A stretch of 64,000 bases of DNA, taken from contig CM055064.1 in NCBI GenBank assembly GCA_029204045.2, positions 8,320,323 through 8,384,322 on the forward strand, read 5' to 3'. Both the position numbers and the translations under genes were made by a program. Below are positions 45,681 to 56,013 of this stretch, piece after piece. How positions within the stretch are numbered: position 1 is the first letter of the stretch; each line of letters starts with the position of its first letter. The notes beneath the pieces were generated by a model. It did not search any database, had not been told where the DNA came from, and saw only the letters and a program-made list of their open reading frames with translations. Source of the stretch: Tillandsia leiboldiana. Lineage: Eukaryota > Streptophyta > Magnoliopsida > Poales > Bromeliaceae.

Positions 45681-48600
45681 TGTGATGACCTGGATCTCTG
45701 CAGAGCTGTGGTAGAGTCATTGGTGACATCTGGGGAGCCTATACTGTGTGTTGGAGGTGTTTGCGCACCAATTGGACACAAGTGGCGGACTTCGGGCTTA
45801 CTGGATCACGTGGGTGATCAATGGACTCCGTCGGATCGTTAGAAGTGGTTTTGCGCGAAGCGGATATTAAAAATGGACTCAGCACGAAGTTTGGACCAAG
45901 GAATACCTTTCCGGATGCCATCGGCAAATTTTGGGGTTGGAATTTGGCAAAATGGACATCAAATTCGGATTCAGCGCGCGAAAACGGTCAAAACGGACTA
46001 CCCACTTGTTATTTTTGAGCATCGGGTACTGTTCATGCCGGAATAGTGTTTCCGGCCGCCGGCGGGCAGCGGCGGCGGCGGCGGGCAGCGGCGGAGCACG
46101 GCGGACGGGCTCGTGCAGGCGGCAGGGCGGCCGCGGGCAGCGCGTGGGCGCGGGCAGCGCGCGGGCAGGCGCGCGGGTGCGCGGGCAGGCGCGCGGTCCA
46201 CGGGCCGTCGTGCACCAGGGGTTGGACACGTGGCTTCTTTGGATTGGTCGGTGCAGTGGACTTGGTCTACGGAGCAGGCGGGCGTGGTGCATGGACCGGC
46301 GGGACACGTGGCGTCTTTTGGTTGGTGGGCTCATGGAGTCTGGGTCCACGGAGGTGAACCGGGGCGCCTCGGGATTCGCGCCTGGCAGGGGGCGCAGGCG
46401 GCTGGCGCAGGCGGCACGTGGGCGCGCTGACCGGGCTTTCCCGCGCTCGGGCCCGCCACGTGTCGCCGCAGCGTTGGCCCACGCGTCGCGCAGTGGACGG
46501 CCAGCGCGGCTGTCCGCTGTGCGGGGGGCGACGTGGAGGCCCGGGAGGCTTTCGGGCGCGCACAGTGTTGGGCCGGGCCCAACACTGTAGCCGCCCGAAA
46601 GTGGGAGCGCCCGGAAATTGGGACTTAATGGGAATTATCTGATTTGTTTCCAGCTTGTATTTAAAGGCCGAGTTCAACTGAAGAGAGCTTCTTCCCTGTT
46701 CATCTTTTCACAGTGCAACCTTCACAAGAAATCCTCCTCTCCCTGTGGCGATTCCATCTGCAGATTTCCAGATTTTTCAGCGGGATGCATCCCGAGGTTA
46801 CCATTTTTACGGCGCGACGCGACGCTCGTTCGTTTGTGGTCTTCTTGGTCGCGTTTTGGTGCGAGGACTCCCCCGGCTTACTCCGAGCACCTTTTTCTGT
46901 GATTCTTGCGCCGTTGGCTTAACGACAGGTAGGGCTACGTTTCCCCTGTTTACTGGTTTTTCCCATTCTGAGTTTTTCATGGGTTTTTCGGATCATCTTG
47001 TGACCTTATTTTCTGGGGCGGAGTTTTGGGACAGCGGTGCGGTATTTTGGCGATATCTTCGCGCACAGGCATCGGATTGGGGCGATTCAAGAGGCGTTTT
47101 GCATCTACACATAACGAGGAATATCCCCAAATTTTCTTGGAATTTTCTGAATTTTGCCCCGAAGGTGAATATCCCTGTTTACAGAATCTTGTGGTTCAGT
47201 TTTTGAGAGTAGTTTATTTCGGGGTGGTTCCCTTGTCGGATTTGTTTCTCAGTGTAGGAAACTCGGATTTGAGTGTGCAGGTAGTCGTTTCGACGGGTTC
47301 GTCGCGAGGATCGTGAAAGTATTTTTCTTGGAATTTTCCTGGCACTTCTCGTAGGTAAAAACAGGGAAACTATGGACTGTTGTGTTTGGGGCGGATTTGT
47401 GTGAGCATTGTATGTTAATTATGTATGTTCTTTTGGGATTTTTGTACAGCGATCGCGACGGCTTATCGGTTTGGGCGAGAGCACTTTCTGGACTTGGAAT
47501 TAGCGATCGATGTGGGTGGTTGTTGTTTACCTCTATTTTGACATGCTCACTAGGAATATTAGAGTGATCCCTTTATTTGGACTTGCATGCTTAAGTGATA
47601 TAAATTGTGAGCCTTTCCTATGGAAATTACTATTGTGGATATTTGATAGTGGTTGGGACTTATACATGTTGGTATGGATGGAATGTTAGCGTTTAACCTT
47701 GCATGTGGGTTGGATTATTTATTAAGGACTTTATGACATGCATAGGTGGATAGTGATGCTTTATCATGGATTATAGACATGTGTGGTTGGATAATGTTTT
47801 AGCATGATGGTTATATCTATGCGGAGTTATTAATTGTTACACATGTGGAACCACTATTGGTCGCCTTTTTCCTTTATTTCCTTGAGAACACTTGCATGCT
47901 TGTTTGGACATCTAGGTAGGTCATCTTTTATCGCTACACTTTCATGCTGAAACTTGACTTAGGAGAAACCTTGTTTGCTTCTTTCTCCTTTTCGTTAGTC
48001 AGGTGGGTTTGCTCGGGTTTGAGCAGGGGTTTGGGATAGTGTAGCCGGGGCCTGGATTATGGATCATGGGTTTTGGCGGCGACCGCGGATATTGGGCGGT
48101 TGACCGGATGTCGGTTATAGGACATCGGTGATAGGGCATGATTATGGACTAGAGGGTTTTGTGGCAACCGCGGATAGTAGGCGGTTGACCAGATGTCGGA
48201 TGTGGGACATATTTGTGATTGTGGGTTATTCCGGCGACCGCGGATTTTGGGCGGTTGACCGGAGGTCGGTTGTGAGACTTGGTCGTGGATTGTGGGGTAT
48301 TGCGGTAATCGCGGATATTGGGCGATTGACCGGATGGTTACTTTTGCATCTGATTGGGGATTCAGTTTTCTTTTAGTGGAGGGTTGTGTTCCACTGGGGC
48401 TTTATAGTTGTGATCCAATCCTACTTTTATCACCGGCGCGGTTATTGCCCGGTGATGCTTTTATCACACCGGCGCGGTTATTGCCCAGTGATGCTTTACT
48501 CGTGTGGGTAGCTCCCCTCGAGATCCCCTTCGGAGGCAGGGGCTGGACAGTTATGGACAGATTTGCTATCACATCGGCGCGGCTTATTGGCCCGATGATG

Positions 48601-49327
48601 AGGGCGGCAGCAGGAACTTTGCTATCACATCGGCGCGGCTTTCTTGCCCGATGATGAGGGCGGTACAGATTGGGTTCATCTGGGATGGTTGGTTATTGTT
48701 GCATACGGTTATTCCAGTCTAGGACTGTATTTTAGAGGCATTGTAGTGGTAGATTTCCCTTTTGGCAGCGGTTTCATTTCTTACCACTCTTCTTTCCTTT
48801 TTGCCTCTGGTAGGCCTAGTGGGTGTGTCAGAGTTTGAGGTTTTACCCACTAGGGGAGGCTACTGGTTTACTAGTAGTTCTCACCCCCATTCTTCTTTCC
48901 TCTTTTTCTTCTTCCTTGTTTTGCAGTGTCTTCTGCGGGTGCTGCTGGGCTTTCAGCGGCGGGTCGAGGAGAGAGGACGACTGAGTAGATAGATCTCGAG
49001 GCAGGATGAGCGAGTTAGCTGGACTGTTGGTGTACCCAGGATTCCTCAGACGGTTGTACTTTTACATTTGGGACTGGCTTTTGCCAGCAGGTTGTATTTA
49101 TTTTGGTGAGCTGGGAGAGACTGATGTATCATTTATACAGATGTATTGTATTTTATTTCCAGCTTCAGTCTGAGATGTATTAGTTTTAGTTCAGCTCTGT
49201 TTTATTGCTCTTTTATTGTTATCTCTTATATTTGAGCAGGTTTGGTGCTTCGTGTACACGGGAAATACCGTGTGCACGGCGGATCTGTAGACGGGCCCGG
49301 GTTCTGGTTTACACCCGGGGCGTGACA
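45681..49327 (+). repeat. Copy B 3' LTR
   Basis: 3647 bp, colinear with the 5' LTR. Most of it differs by scattered substitutions and 1-2 base indels; the GC-rich U3 at 46040-46230 is clearly rearranged relative to 40500-40690. TATA candidate TATTTAAAG near 46656; hairpin 46550-46600; U5 stem-loop 49251-49278. Followed by GCTCCCACGTCGG, which resembles nothing left of copy B. Confidence 0.9.
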
Positions 49328-52300
49328 GCTCCCACGTCGGACAACTAAACCGACGGGTTGCACCGCTCATCCCTGGGCGCATCTCGCCCCACAACTACAG
49401 GGGCCCCACTCCGTCCTAGTGGGTATACACGGGTCATGGACCACTTTTCCGAAAAAGCGCACCCTTTGCGGTGGCCAAACCGCGGGTGCGCGTGCTGCAG
49501 CCTCGAGCAAAGTAACCATAGCACCAAATATACTCAATGATAAATACCACAAGGAACTACCACGTTAGCACAAATAGATATTTATTTCAATAAAGCACAA
49601 TCGCCGGAAACCCGACGCTAAATCCCAAAACAGAAAGAACCCCACCTGAATGCAGACCGATCCTGAACTCCCGCTAGACTACCGGGAGGCTGGTGCTGAA
49701 CTGCTGGGCCCTGAACAGAAACTGTGATTAGAACTAGACTCACACATACCCATCCCGACAACACTACAGCAACACAACGCCAACACAGAATAATATAGCC
49801 GATTTACGGAACAAGGTCCTATTCCCGAACAACGAGAACTCACAGAACTCTAACAAAATGCCCAACAGGTATGAAAACACTGTCTAAAGACAGCCAACGT
49901 GTCCAATTTACACTTTGATCCATAATATATCTTAATTTGCATAAAAAAGCTAATCCAGTTAAATGTTTTGACTCGTTATTGCAAATCGGGAATCCAAAAA
50001 CAGCGCCGTAAGTTTCAGCGCGTTCGTTTCGACAAGACGAAGCCCGTGCTCACAAGCTTGGGCTGGCACGGGGCCCGAGGGCAAAGTTGGCCCAACAATT
50101 ACTAAGTCCAAAATGCAACTATGTTAAAACTTAACTTATACTTGATCAAATCAGAGCCCAACTGGAGCATCATGTACATAAGAGTGAACAAGGTCGAGAG
50201 CTCACCTCAGGTGCGCTGGAGGGTGGCCGGAAAAGTCGCCGGAGCAACACCCGAGACCAGCTAGAGCTTGGTTTGGCCCAGGTCTAATGCAGCCTTGCTC
50301 TGTCTGCAACAAGGGTGAGCACTGGTTAGAGGCATGCCACAGAAAAAGGATGGTCCATGCTGGGTCGAGCACCGGCGGCCGGAGGCGGCGGCGGCCGGAG
50401 ACAAGCCGGAGATGGATGATTCGGGTGACATGATGAAACTCAGTTACAGGGGGGTTCCCGGCCCAAAACAAAATGATGGGGAACATAATACAGGCATTCA
50501 GATCCTACCTGTAGAGATGGCCGGAGCCCGGGGTGCCGGAGGTGGCCGGAGGCTCAAGCTCGGGTGGCACAAGGGTGCAACTACAGAGTTTAATAACCCG
50601 ACGTTAAAGATTGCATGCAATCCCACAAAAAGTCTAATTTATGTCTAAGGAACCTACCTGAGTAGCTTTCCCACCGCGCGAAGCCCCGACGATCGCCGGA
50701 GTGCAAGATCACCGGAGTTGCACCCTCTAATGGCGGAATCCGGTCGGTGGTGTTCGGCCCGACGCAACTTGGACCAAGTTGATCTCCTCGGCACCAGGAA
50801 GCTTCCTGCAGTGGTGGCCGGCGTCGGGAGTGAGCGGCGGCGCCGGACGGCGAAGCTCGACCGAAAAGATTAAAACCCGGTTCTAGGGTTGGCTCGTGCA
50901 GTGCGGATCCTCAACAGATGATGACCAATCCTACTGGGCTTCTTGCAGTCGCCGAGAGGACGAGATCCACCGGTTCTGATCTCGGGTTCAACGGCCGGAT
51001 GAAGGCGGCGCCCAAGATTACCCAAGAACGATAATTCCGGCAACAGGAGCTCCCGCCGGCGACCGGGTTGACGGCGGCGGCTCGGGCTGCACCAGGATGG
51101 TCCCCCCGGTGTTAGGATCATGATTGCTAGGGTCCATGGGCCAATTAAATGCAGAAAGTTCCATGACTTACCTTCGCCGGAAAGTTGGAGGAAGAAGAAA
51201 ATGGCCGCGGCGGCGCACGGCGGCGGCTGGGTGTCGGATTCACCACAGCTCGGTCGCGGCTCCACGGGGGACTCCACAGGCAGGGACTTGATCGACTAGG
51301 TCCCTCCCGAGCACCTTCCTCCCCAAGCACCCGAGATCAAGGTGGTTTCTTGATCCTTTCTTCTCCAGCGATGGGGTGGCGGCGGCCGGTGCGCGACCTC
51401 CGATGGGTGCGGCAGAGGAAGAGGGAGCTGTTGAGATGCGGCTGCGGGGAATGGCTACGGGGTTAGGGTTTAAAGAAACCCTAGCCCGAGATGGTGAATT
51501 AATAGTGCATATAGCACAATTGCTCTTTAGTCCCTCAAACTCCATTATATTTAGCCCAGTAGCTAGCTATCACATTTAGGTCCCTCTCCAAAGCGCAACA
51601 CGCAAAACGGAGCATAAAAATATAGGGTCACTGAGCAAAATACTGCGTTTTTCACTATATTTCACGCTTTTCGAGGCATTCTAGTCGTCGAATCAAAAAA
51701 TGGACTTCGCCACGACGTCCGGCTCGACGAAACCTATCAGGTAGCGATTTTTGTTTTTCGACGAGATGCCCGGATAAATTCTTGGTCCACAATTACTGTA
51801 CAATTATACAGTATGGCACGCTTCTCGAGACTCTAGGGTCGTCAAACAGAAATTCCGTCAGCGCCATTGCGTCCAGATCGTCAAAACCGATCAAAACGAC
51901 TACCTGGATCACTATGTTCGGAATCCGAACAGTGAATTGTTCAGCGTTTCGCTCAATGGAGTCCCGAAATTGGGGTTACTGTTCATCTACAGTAATTCAC
52001 TTAAGTGACCTTGTGCGCAGACCACTGATACATTGGTCGCGACAATCGCCCGCTTCTTCACTGATTTCTGGAAGATCCGACCGTCAGATTGAAAAGTGCT
52101 GAATATGAATTTCGCTCAGTTCGACGAGACGATCACAATGGTCATTCGGATTTCCAAGATTACTTCCGGATTAGAAGATAGCCTTTTCGTCTCGTAAATA
52201 GTGCAACTTGCACACTGGCGATTGACCAAATAGGTCAACATAGGTCTCTTGAATTCAAGACCAACTCAAATTTCACCTTTAATCTCTTTATAAAAAAAAA

Positions 52301-52464
52301 GGATATTTCGAATTACTACACCCACTATAATCCTAACCACACATCTTTTCATCCAAGGGCTAAAAACCTATAAACAGTAATGACTTGATACTTTTAAAAA
52401 CATAGGAGCTAACTCTGTCAACCCAAATGCCTACCAAATGTCCTCCAAAAGTGGCCCCCAAGGA
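49328..52464 (-). repeat. Unclassified repeat, LTR-like, probably minus orientation
   Basis: Rich in GCCGG words (50210-51400) with frames on both strands but no protein motif. On the minus strand the words CACCTGAGGTGAGCTCTC and a CTGTACAG/ATTACTGTACAATT region around 51790 resemble LTR R-U5 style sequence of plant gypsy elements. No PBS, PPT or clear ends found. Treat as repeat of unknown class. Confidence 0.4.
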
Positions 52465-54123
52465 TGTCACGGTCGAACTAACACGATCGACACGTGACAC
52501 TCTGCTCCAACCAACATCGCAATCACAACACAAAAATCAATACCCCACAACACCCAAACAGCACATGCTGTTTTTACAAACCAGCAGAGAAGAGGGAGAT
52601 TTTCACCTGCGTACATTCCTCCAAAAATTCCAAAAAAATCACGGTTACGATCCTCGCGATGAGTAGATCCAAAACGAGTATTTATACACCCCGTTCCGAC
52701 ACCTGTAGGCCAAGATATTAATACAACAACGCGATATGCCGAAGTATCAACAAACAAAAATCTGTAGGAAACCAGTACGAAATAAGCATAATTATCACCT
52801 TCGAAGAGTCCTCCAAAAAACCTGATAAAAATATGGGTACGTTCCACTCGAAGCATAGATATCAATCGAGTCCTTAAACGCCTCATTCCGATGCTCGTAG
52901 ACAGAGAAAACCCAACAATACTCCACCGCTGTCCCAAAACTCACGGCGGTACAAGGGGTTAAAGTTTGCCTCGGGAACTATGCCAAAAAATCAAAATGAG
53001 ATGAAGTGATCAATATGGAAATCGAAGGCGTACCTCTCGTGAACGCGCTGCCGCAAAAATAGGCTCGAAATTCCATCGGGGTGATCCAGGGGGTCTCCCG
53101 GGCTGAGAAGCCACGGTGGAAGCCAAAATCCAGGAAGCGTCGAAGTGCACCGCGTCGCAGAAAACGCTGATGTCGCGGCCTCCAAAAAATCTGTAAATCC
53201 CTCACAAGATGGAGCACAAGAAGAGGAACAATAATGCTTAGGGGCTCTATCGCAGGGCAGCTCGGGAAAGGGTCCGAAAATGCAGCCAAATGGGGTTATT
53301 TATAGCCTCAACTGAACAATTCACTTAATTCCATCCATGTCCCTGGTTTCGGGCGCCCGAAATATTTCGGGTTGCTACAGTAACCCAAAACGTACCCCAA
53401 ACCATCGGCGCCCGAATCTTCCACAACGCGCCACGTAGCCCCGCATAGCGGTCAGCGGCGCCAGCCACCCTGGCCGCGCCGCGAGGCACCTTCCGCGCCT
53501 GCCCCGCACACGTAGCCCAACTGCCCCGCGCGTACGGCCACCTGCCCGCGCGTACGGCCACCTGCCCCGCACGTCGCCGCACCTGCCCGCCGTGCCGTGT
53601 GGACCGCGCGCTCGTGCGCCCGCCACTCCGGGGCCGCCACGTGTCCCTACGCCGGTCCATGCACCCGGCCGCTCGCCTCCGTGGACCGCGCCTGCTGCGC
53701 CGGCCAACCAGGAGCCGCCACGCGTCCAACCTCCGGTGCACGCCTCGCCCGTGGACCGGCCGGCCTGCGCCTCTGCCCAGCCGCTGCCCGCGGTCGCTCC
53801 GCCGCCTACCCTTCGCCGCCGACCGCCGGAACAGTACTCTAATGCCTCGAAATCCGTGCTAGGGCATCCGGGCTCTGAAAAATACAAATAAATAGTCCAT
53901 TTTCTTCGTTTTCGCGCGCTGAATCCAAATCCGATGTCCGTTTTGCCCAATTCCATTTCTAAAATTTATCAAAGGCTTCCGGTTAGGAAAACTTGCTCCC
54001 ATTTTACACACTGAGTCTATTTCTTGGGTCTGATTCATGCACAAACACCTCCAACACACCGAATAAGCCTCTAGAAGCTGCTGATCCAATAGTCATCCTC
54101 TCGCAGAGATTAGGGTCCTCACA
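52465..54123 (-). repeat. Truncated long LTR, minus orientation (LTR-D)
   Basis: On the minus strand it starts TGTGAGGACC at 54123 and matches the family in order: the segment with GATTCAGCGCGCGAAAACG, the GC-rich U3 with GCCACGTGTCC near 53640, the TTTCGGGCGCCCGAAA palindrome (53345-53360), TATA candidate TATAAATA (53299-53306), and downstream blocks such as CGCGAGGATCGTAACC (52650). It ends near 52465, so about the last 1.9 kb is missing. The left border is approximate. Confidence 0.8.
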
Positions 54124-54140
54124 TCGCCTGTGACGTCGAG

Positions 54141-54215
54141 ATCAGAGTGGCGCAACGGAAGCGTGGTAGGCTCATTACCCACAGGTCACAAGATCAAAAC
54201 CTGGCTCTGATACCA
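54141..54215 (+). other. Full-length tRNA-iMet copy with CCA at an LTR-LTR junction
   Basis: 54141-54212 matches the complete 72-nt plant initiator methionine tRNA at about 65 of 72 positions as I remember it (start ATCAGAGTGGCGCA, anticodon CAT at 54173-54175, end CTGGCTCTGATA), followed by CCA, which plant tRNA genes do not encode. In the orientation of the flanking minus-strand LTRs its complement begins as a normal PBS 8 nt after LTR-E and continues through the whole tRNA, then 17 nt (54124-54140) lead to the start of LTR-D. Seen differences are mostly G-to-A or C-to-T. Best read as primer tRNA copied by reverse transcriptase and kept at the end of the cDNA. An ordinary tRNA gene is unlikely: CCA present and no T-rich terminator. 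Confidence 0.75.
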
Positions 54216-54223
54216 TCTTAATC

Positions 54224-55288
54224 TGTCATGCCCCGGGAGTAAACCAGAATTCGGGTTCGTCAACAGATTTGCTATGTACGCAAAATTTCCGACATACACG
54301 AAACGCTACAACCTACTCAAGTATAAGAGGAGTATACAAAAGAGCAAAAAAATAAAGCTATAAACTAAAACCAACTCAGACTAAAACTGTATAAGTAAAA
54401 ACATATGTACAATTGTATCACCCAGAGTTCAAATATACAACTGCCATCTCTCATAAATGTAAAATACAACCAGCAGCTAAAGCCAGACCCAAATATACAG
54501 TAGTCTGAGAACTAAACTATAAGCAAAATAAATAATACAACACTGGGTCCACCACTTGCTCTCAAGATGGTAGGAGATCTATCTAGCCACCGATCCCCCT
54601 ACCACGATCTGCCGGCACCGCAACAGCCACAGAGAACTCTGAAAAAAGGGGAGCAACAACGGGTGTGAGAACTACTAAAAGCCAGTAATTCTCAGTGGGT
54701 ACATCATCGAACCTCCGAGCTACCTACCAAGTCTACCAGAGGCAAGAATAGAAGAAAGCGATAAAGCAAGAAAGTAATGCTGCTGATATATAAACTACTA
54801 CTACTATGCCTCTAAGGATGTGGATAGGAAGAGATAAATATATATGCATCACTAACAAACAGTCGGGAATAACCCAATCAACTGATCAGCGCAAGGCGTG
54901 GTCCCGCCATCACTAGCATCACATCTGATCACACTAACAACCCGTCGATCACCGACGTGGAACCATACCCAAGTGTAAATTAAACCGCGTAACTTCGGAG
55001 TGGCACTCGAGGGGAGCGACCCGCTCGAGGAAAGTAACCAGGTCGAGTATGTAGCAGGCTAAACTCAAACTCATGGCTAGGTGAAAACTCTATCAACAAT
55101 ACCGCAAACCCGGCCCCAACCGATGCATGATCTCTAGTCGGTTCAACCGCCTAAAATCCGCGATTACTGAACATCCCACGAGTCAACAATCTGGTGCTAA
55201 CCCCCCCTGACCCATGCATTTGTCCTCACACAAGATAGGTTTAATTCTCAATATGACAACAAGTCTAAGCATGATTTACACAAGTATA
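54224..55288 (-). repeat. Partial long LTR, minus orientation (LTR-E)
   Basis: The minus-strand end CCCGGGGCATGACA at 54224 is the family 3' end. 54590-54760 is the counterpart of 43290-43440 (GTGAGAACTACT, GGTGGACCCAG region), and 54880-55210 holds the degenerate GGTCGATCACCGACG/GGTTGACC-type units. Its U5 hairpin (54273-54298) has decayed to about five pairs. The right border near 55288 is approximate and the LTR start is not found. Confidence 0.7.
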
Positions 55289-55833
55289 GAAATCATGGAA
55301 CAATATACATCATTCTGAAAATAAGTAGACTAAGTAAATGTATCACAATTTCGATGTGCTCTAAAAACCCACCTGAAAACCTATTGATATGAAATCCGAT
55401 CGATCTGAGATTTGGGGTGCACGATCCCCTGGCTCTTATCTTTCCAACGAATCCAAAAACTCCAAAAGGTAATTGTTGGATTGAGCAGAAAAGCAAAAAC
55501 ACTGTCCTTAGCATAGAATTCTAGTAAGCGACAAAAGTGAGGAAAGATGTAAAAATATGTAATAATTACCTCAATAAGATATCCCAAACTTGGTTCCTAA
55601 GTTTCTCTCCAACTTAGGAACATCCAAGAGTTCTTAAAATACAATCCACAATTCTAAAAATCCAAGTAATGATCTAACTCCTCAAGTGCTAGCAGCTTCA
55701 TCGAAGCATCTATCGAAGCTTCCCCTGGATAGTAGACATGGAATTTTGACCTGATTTTTAGAGAGGAGCTTCATCTCTGGTAGATCTTCAAGTTTGGTAT
55801 TTGTGAGGGAGCTTCATCTCCAGCTGGTAATTG
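55289..55833 (-). other. Interior sequence left of the short 5S-bearing LTR
   Basis: Lies downstream of the PBS at 55834-55845 in minus orientation. Contains GGAGCTTCATCTC twice (55771, 55810) and no coding motif. May be the interior of the Cassandra-like element or older sequence; the second LTR is not found. Confidence 0.4.
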
Positions 55834-55845
55834 GCTCTGATACCA
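55834..55845 (-). promoter_or_regulatory. Primer binding site, tRNA-iMet, of the short-LTR element
   Basis: Minus-strand TGGTATCAGAGC two nt after the LTR end at 55848. Same primer as the other elements but a different LTR type. Confidence 0.85.
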
Positions 55846-55847
55846 AC

Positions 55848-56013
55848 TGTGACGCCCTACCTTCCTAGGGGGTCACCCATTCTAGAACTACACGCTCAAC
55901 CCTCTTAACCTCTTGGGCCTTACTACCACCCAATATACTATAACTGGGTTAAGAGATTTAGTCCTATTATATTATTTATATATAGAACTAATCCAAATTC
56001 CGGGGGTGTCACA
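55848..56013 (-). repeat. Cassandra-like TRIM LTR with a 5S-rRNA-like 3' half, 166 bp
   Basis: On the minus strand it runs from TGTGACACCCCCGG to GGGCGTCACA and is followed by the PBS. Its last 65 nt contain GAATGGGTGACCCCCTAGGA and GTTGAGCGTG, close to the 3' half of plant 5S rRNA (GTTAAGCGTG, GGATGGGTGACC). Cassandra TRIM elements are defined by a 5S domain in their LTRs. This one is shorter than usual (about 240-350 bp), and the 5S 5' half with box A seems missing, so it may be a degenerate or divergent member. Confidence 0.65.

Larger units (their letters stand above)
40138..49327 (+). mobile_element. Complete non-autonomous long-LTR retrotransposon (LARD-like, gypsy-derived), copy B
   Basis: Two LTRs (40138-43778 and 45681-49327, 3641 and 3647 bp), a PBS at 43786, a 1902-bp interior without gag or pol, and a PPT at 45668. 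The tail TTTCGAGGACGAAACTTTC before the PPT is typical of the end of pol in Tekay/Del-type Ty3/gypsy elements, so the interior is probably a relic of such a parent. Long LTRs with a non-coding interior define LARDs, which need another element's proteins. The flanks do not match: CTTAC on the left and GCTCC on the right, and the Sirevirus LTR cut at 40137 does not resume at 49328. Hence recombination or a misjoin rather than one simple insertion. Confidence 0.85.

Noticed and set aside
54141..54212. Functional tRNA-iMet gene
   Set aside because: CCA is present in the DNA, several conserved positions are changed (including T- and D-loop bases), no T-rich terminator follows, and it sits exactly at a PBS position.
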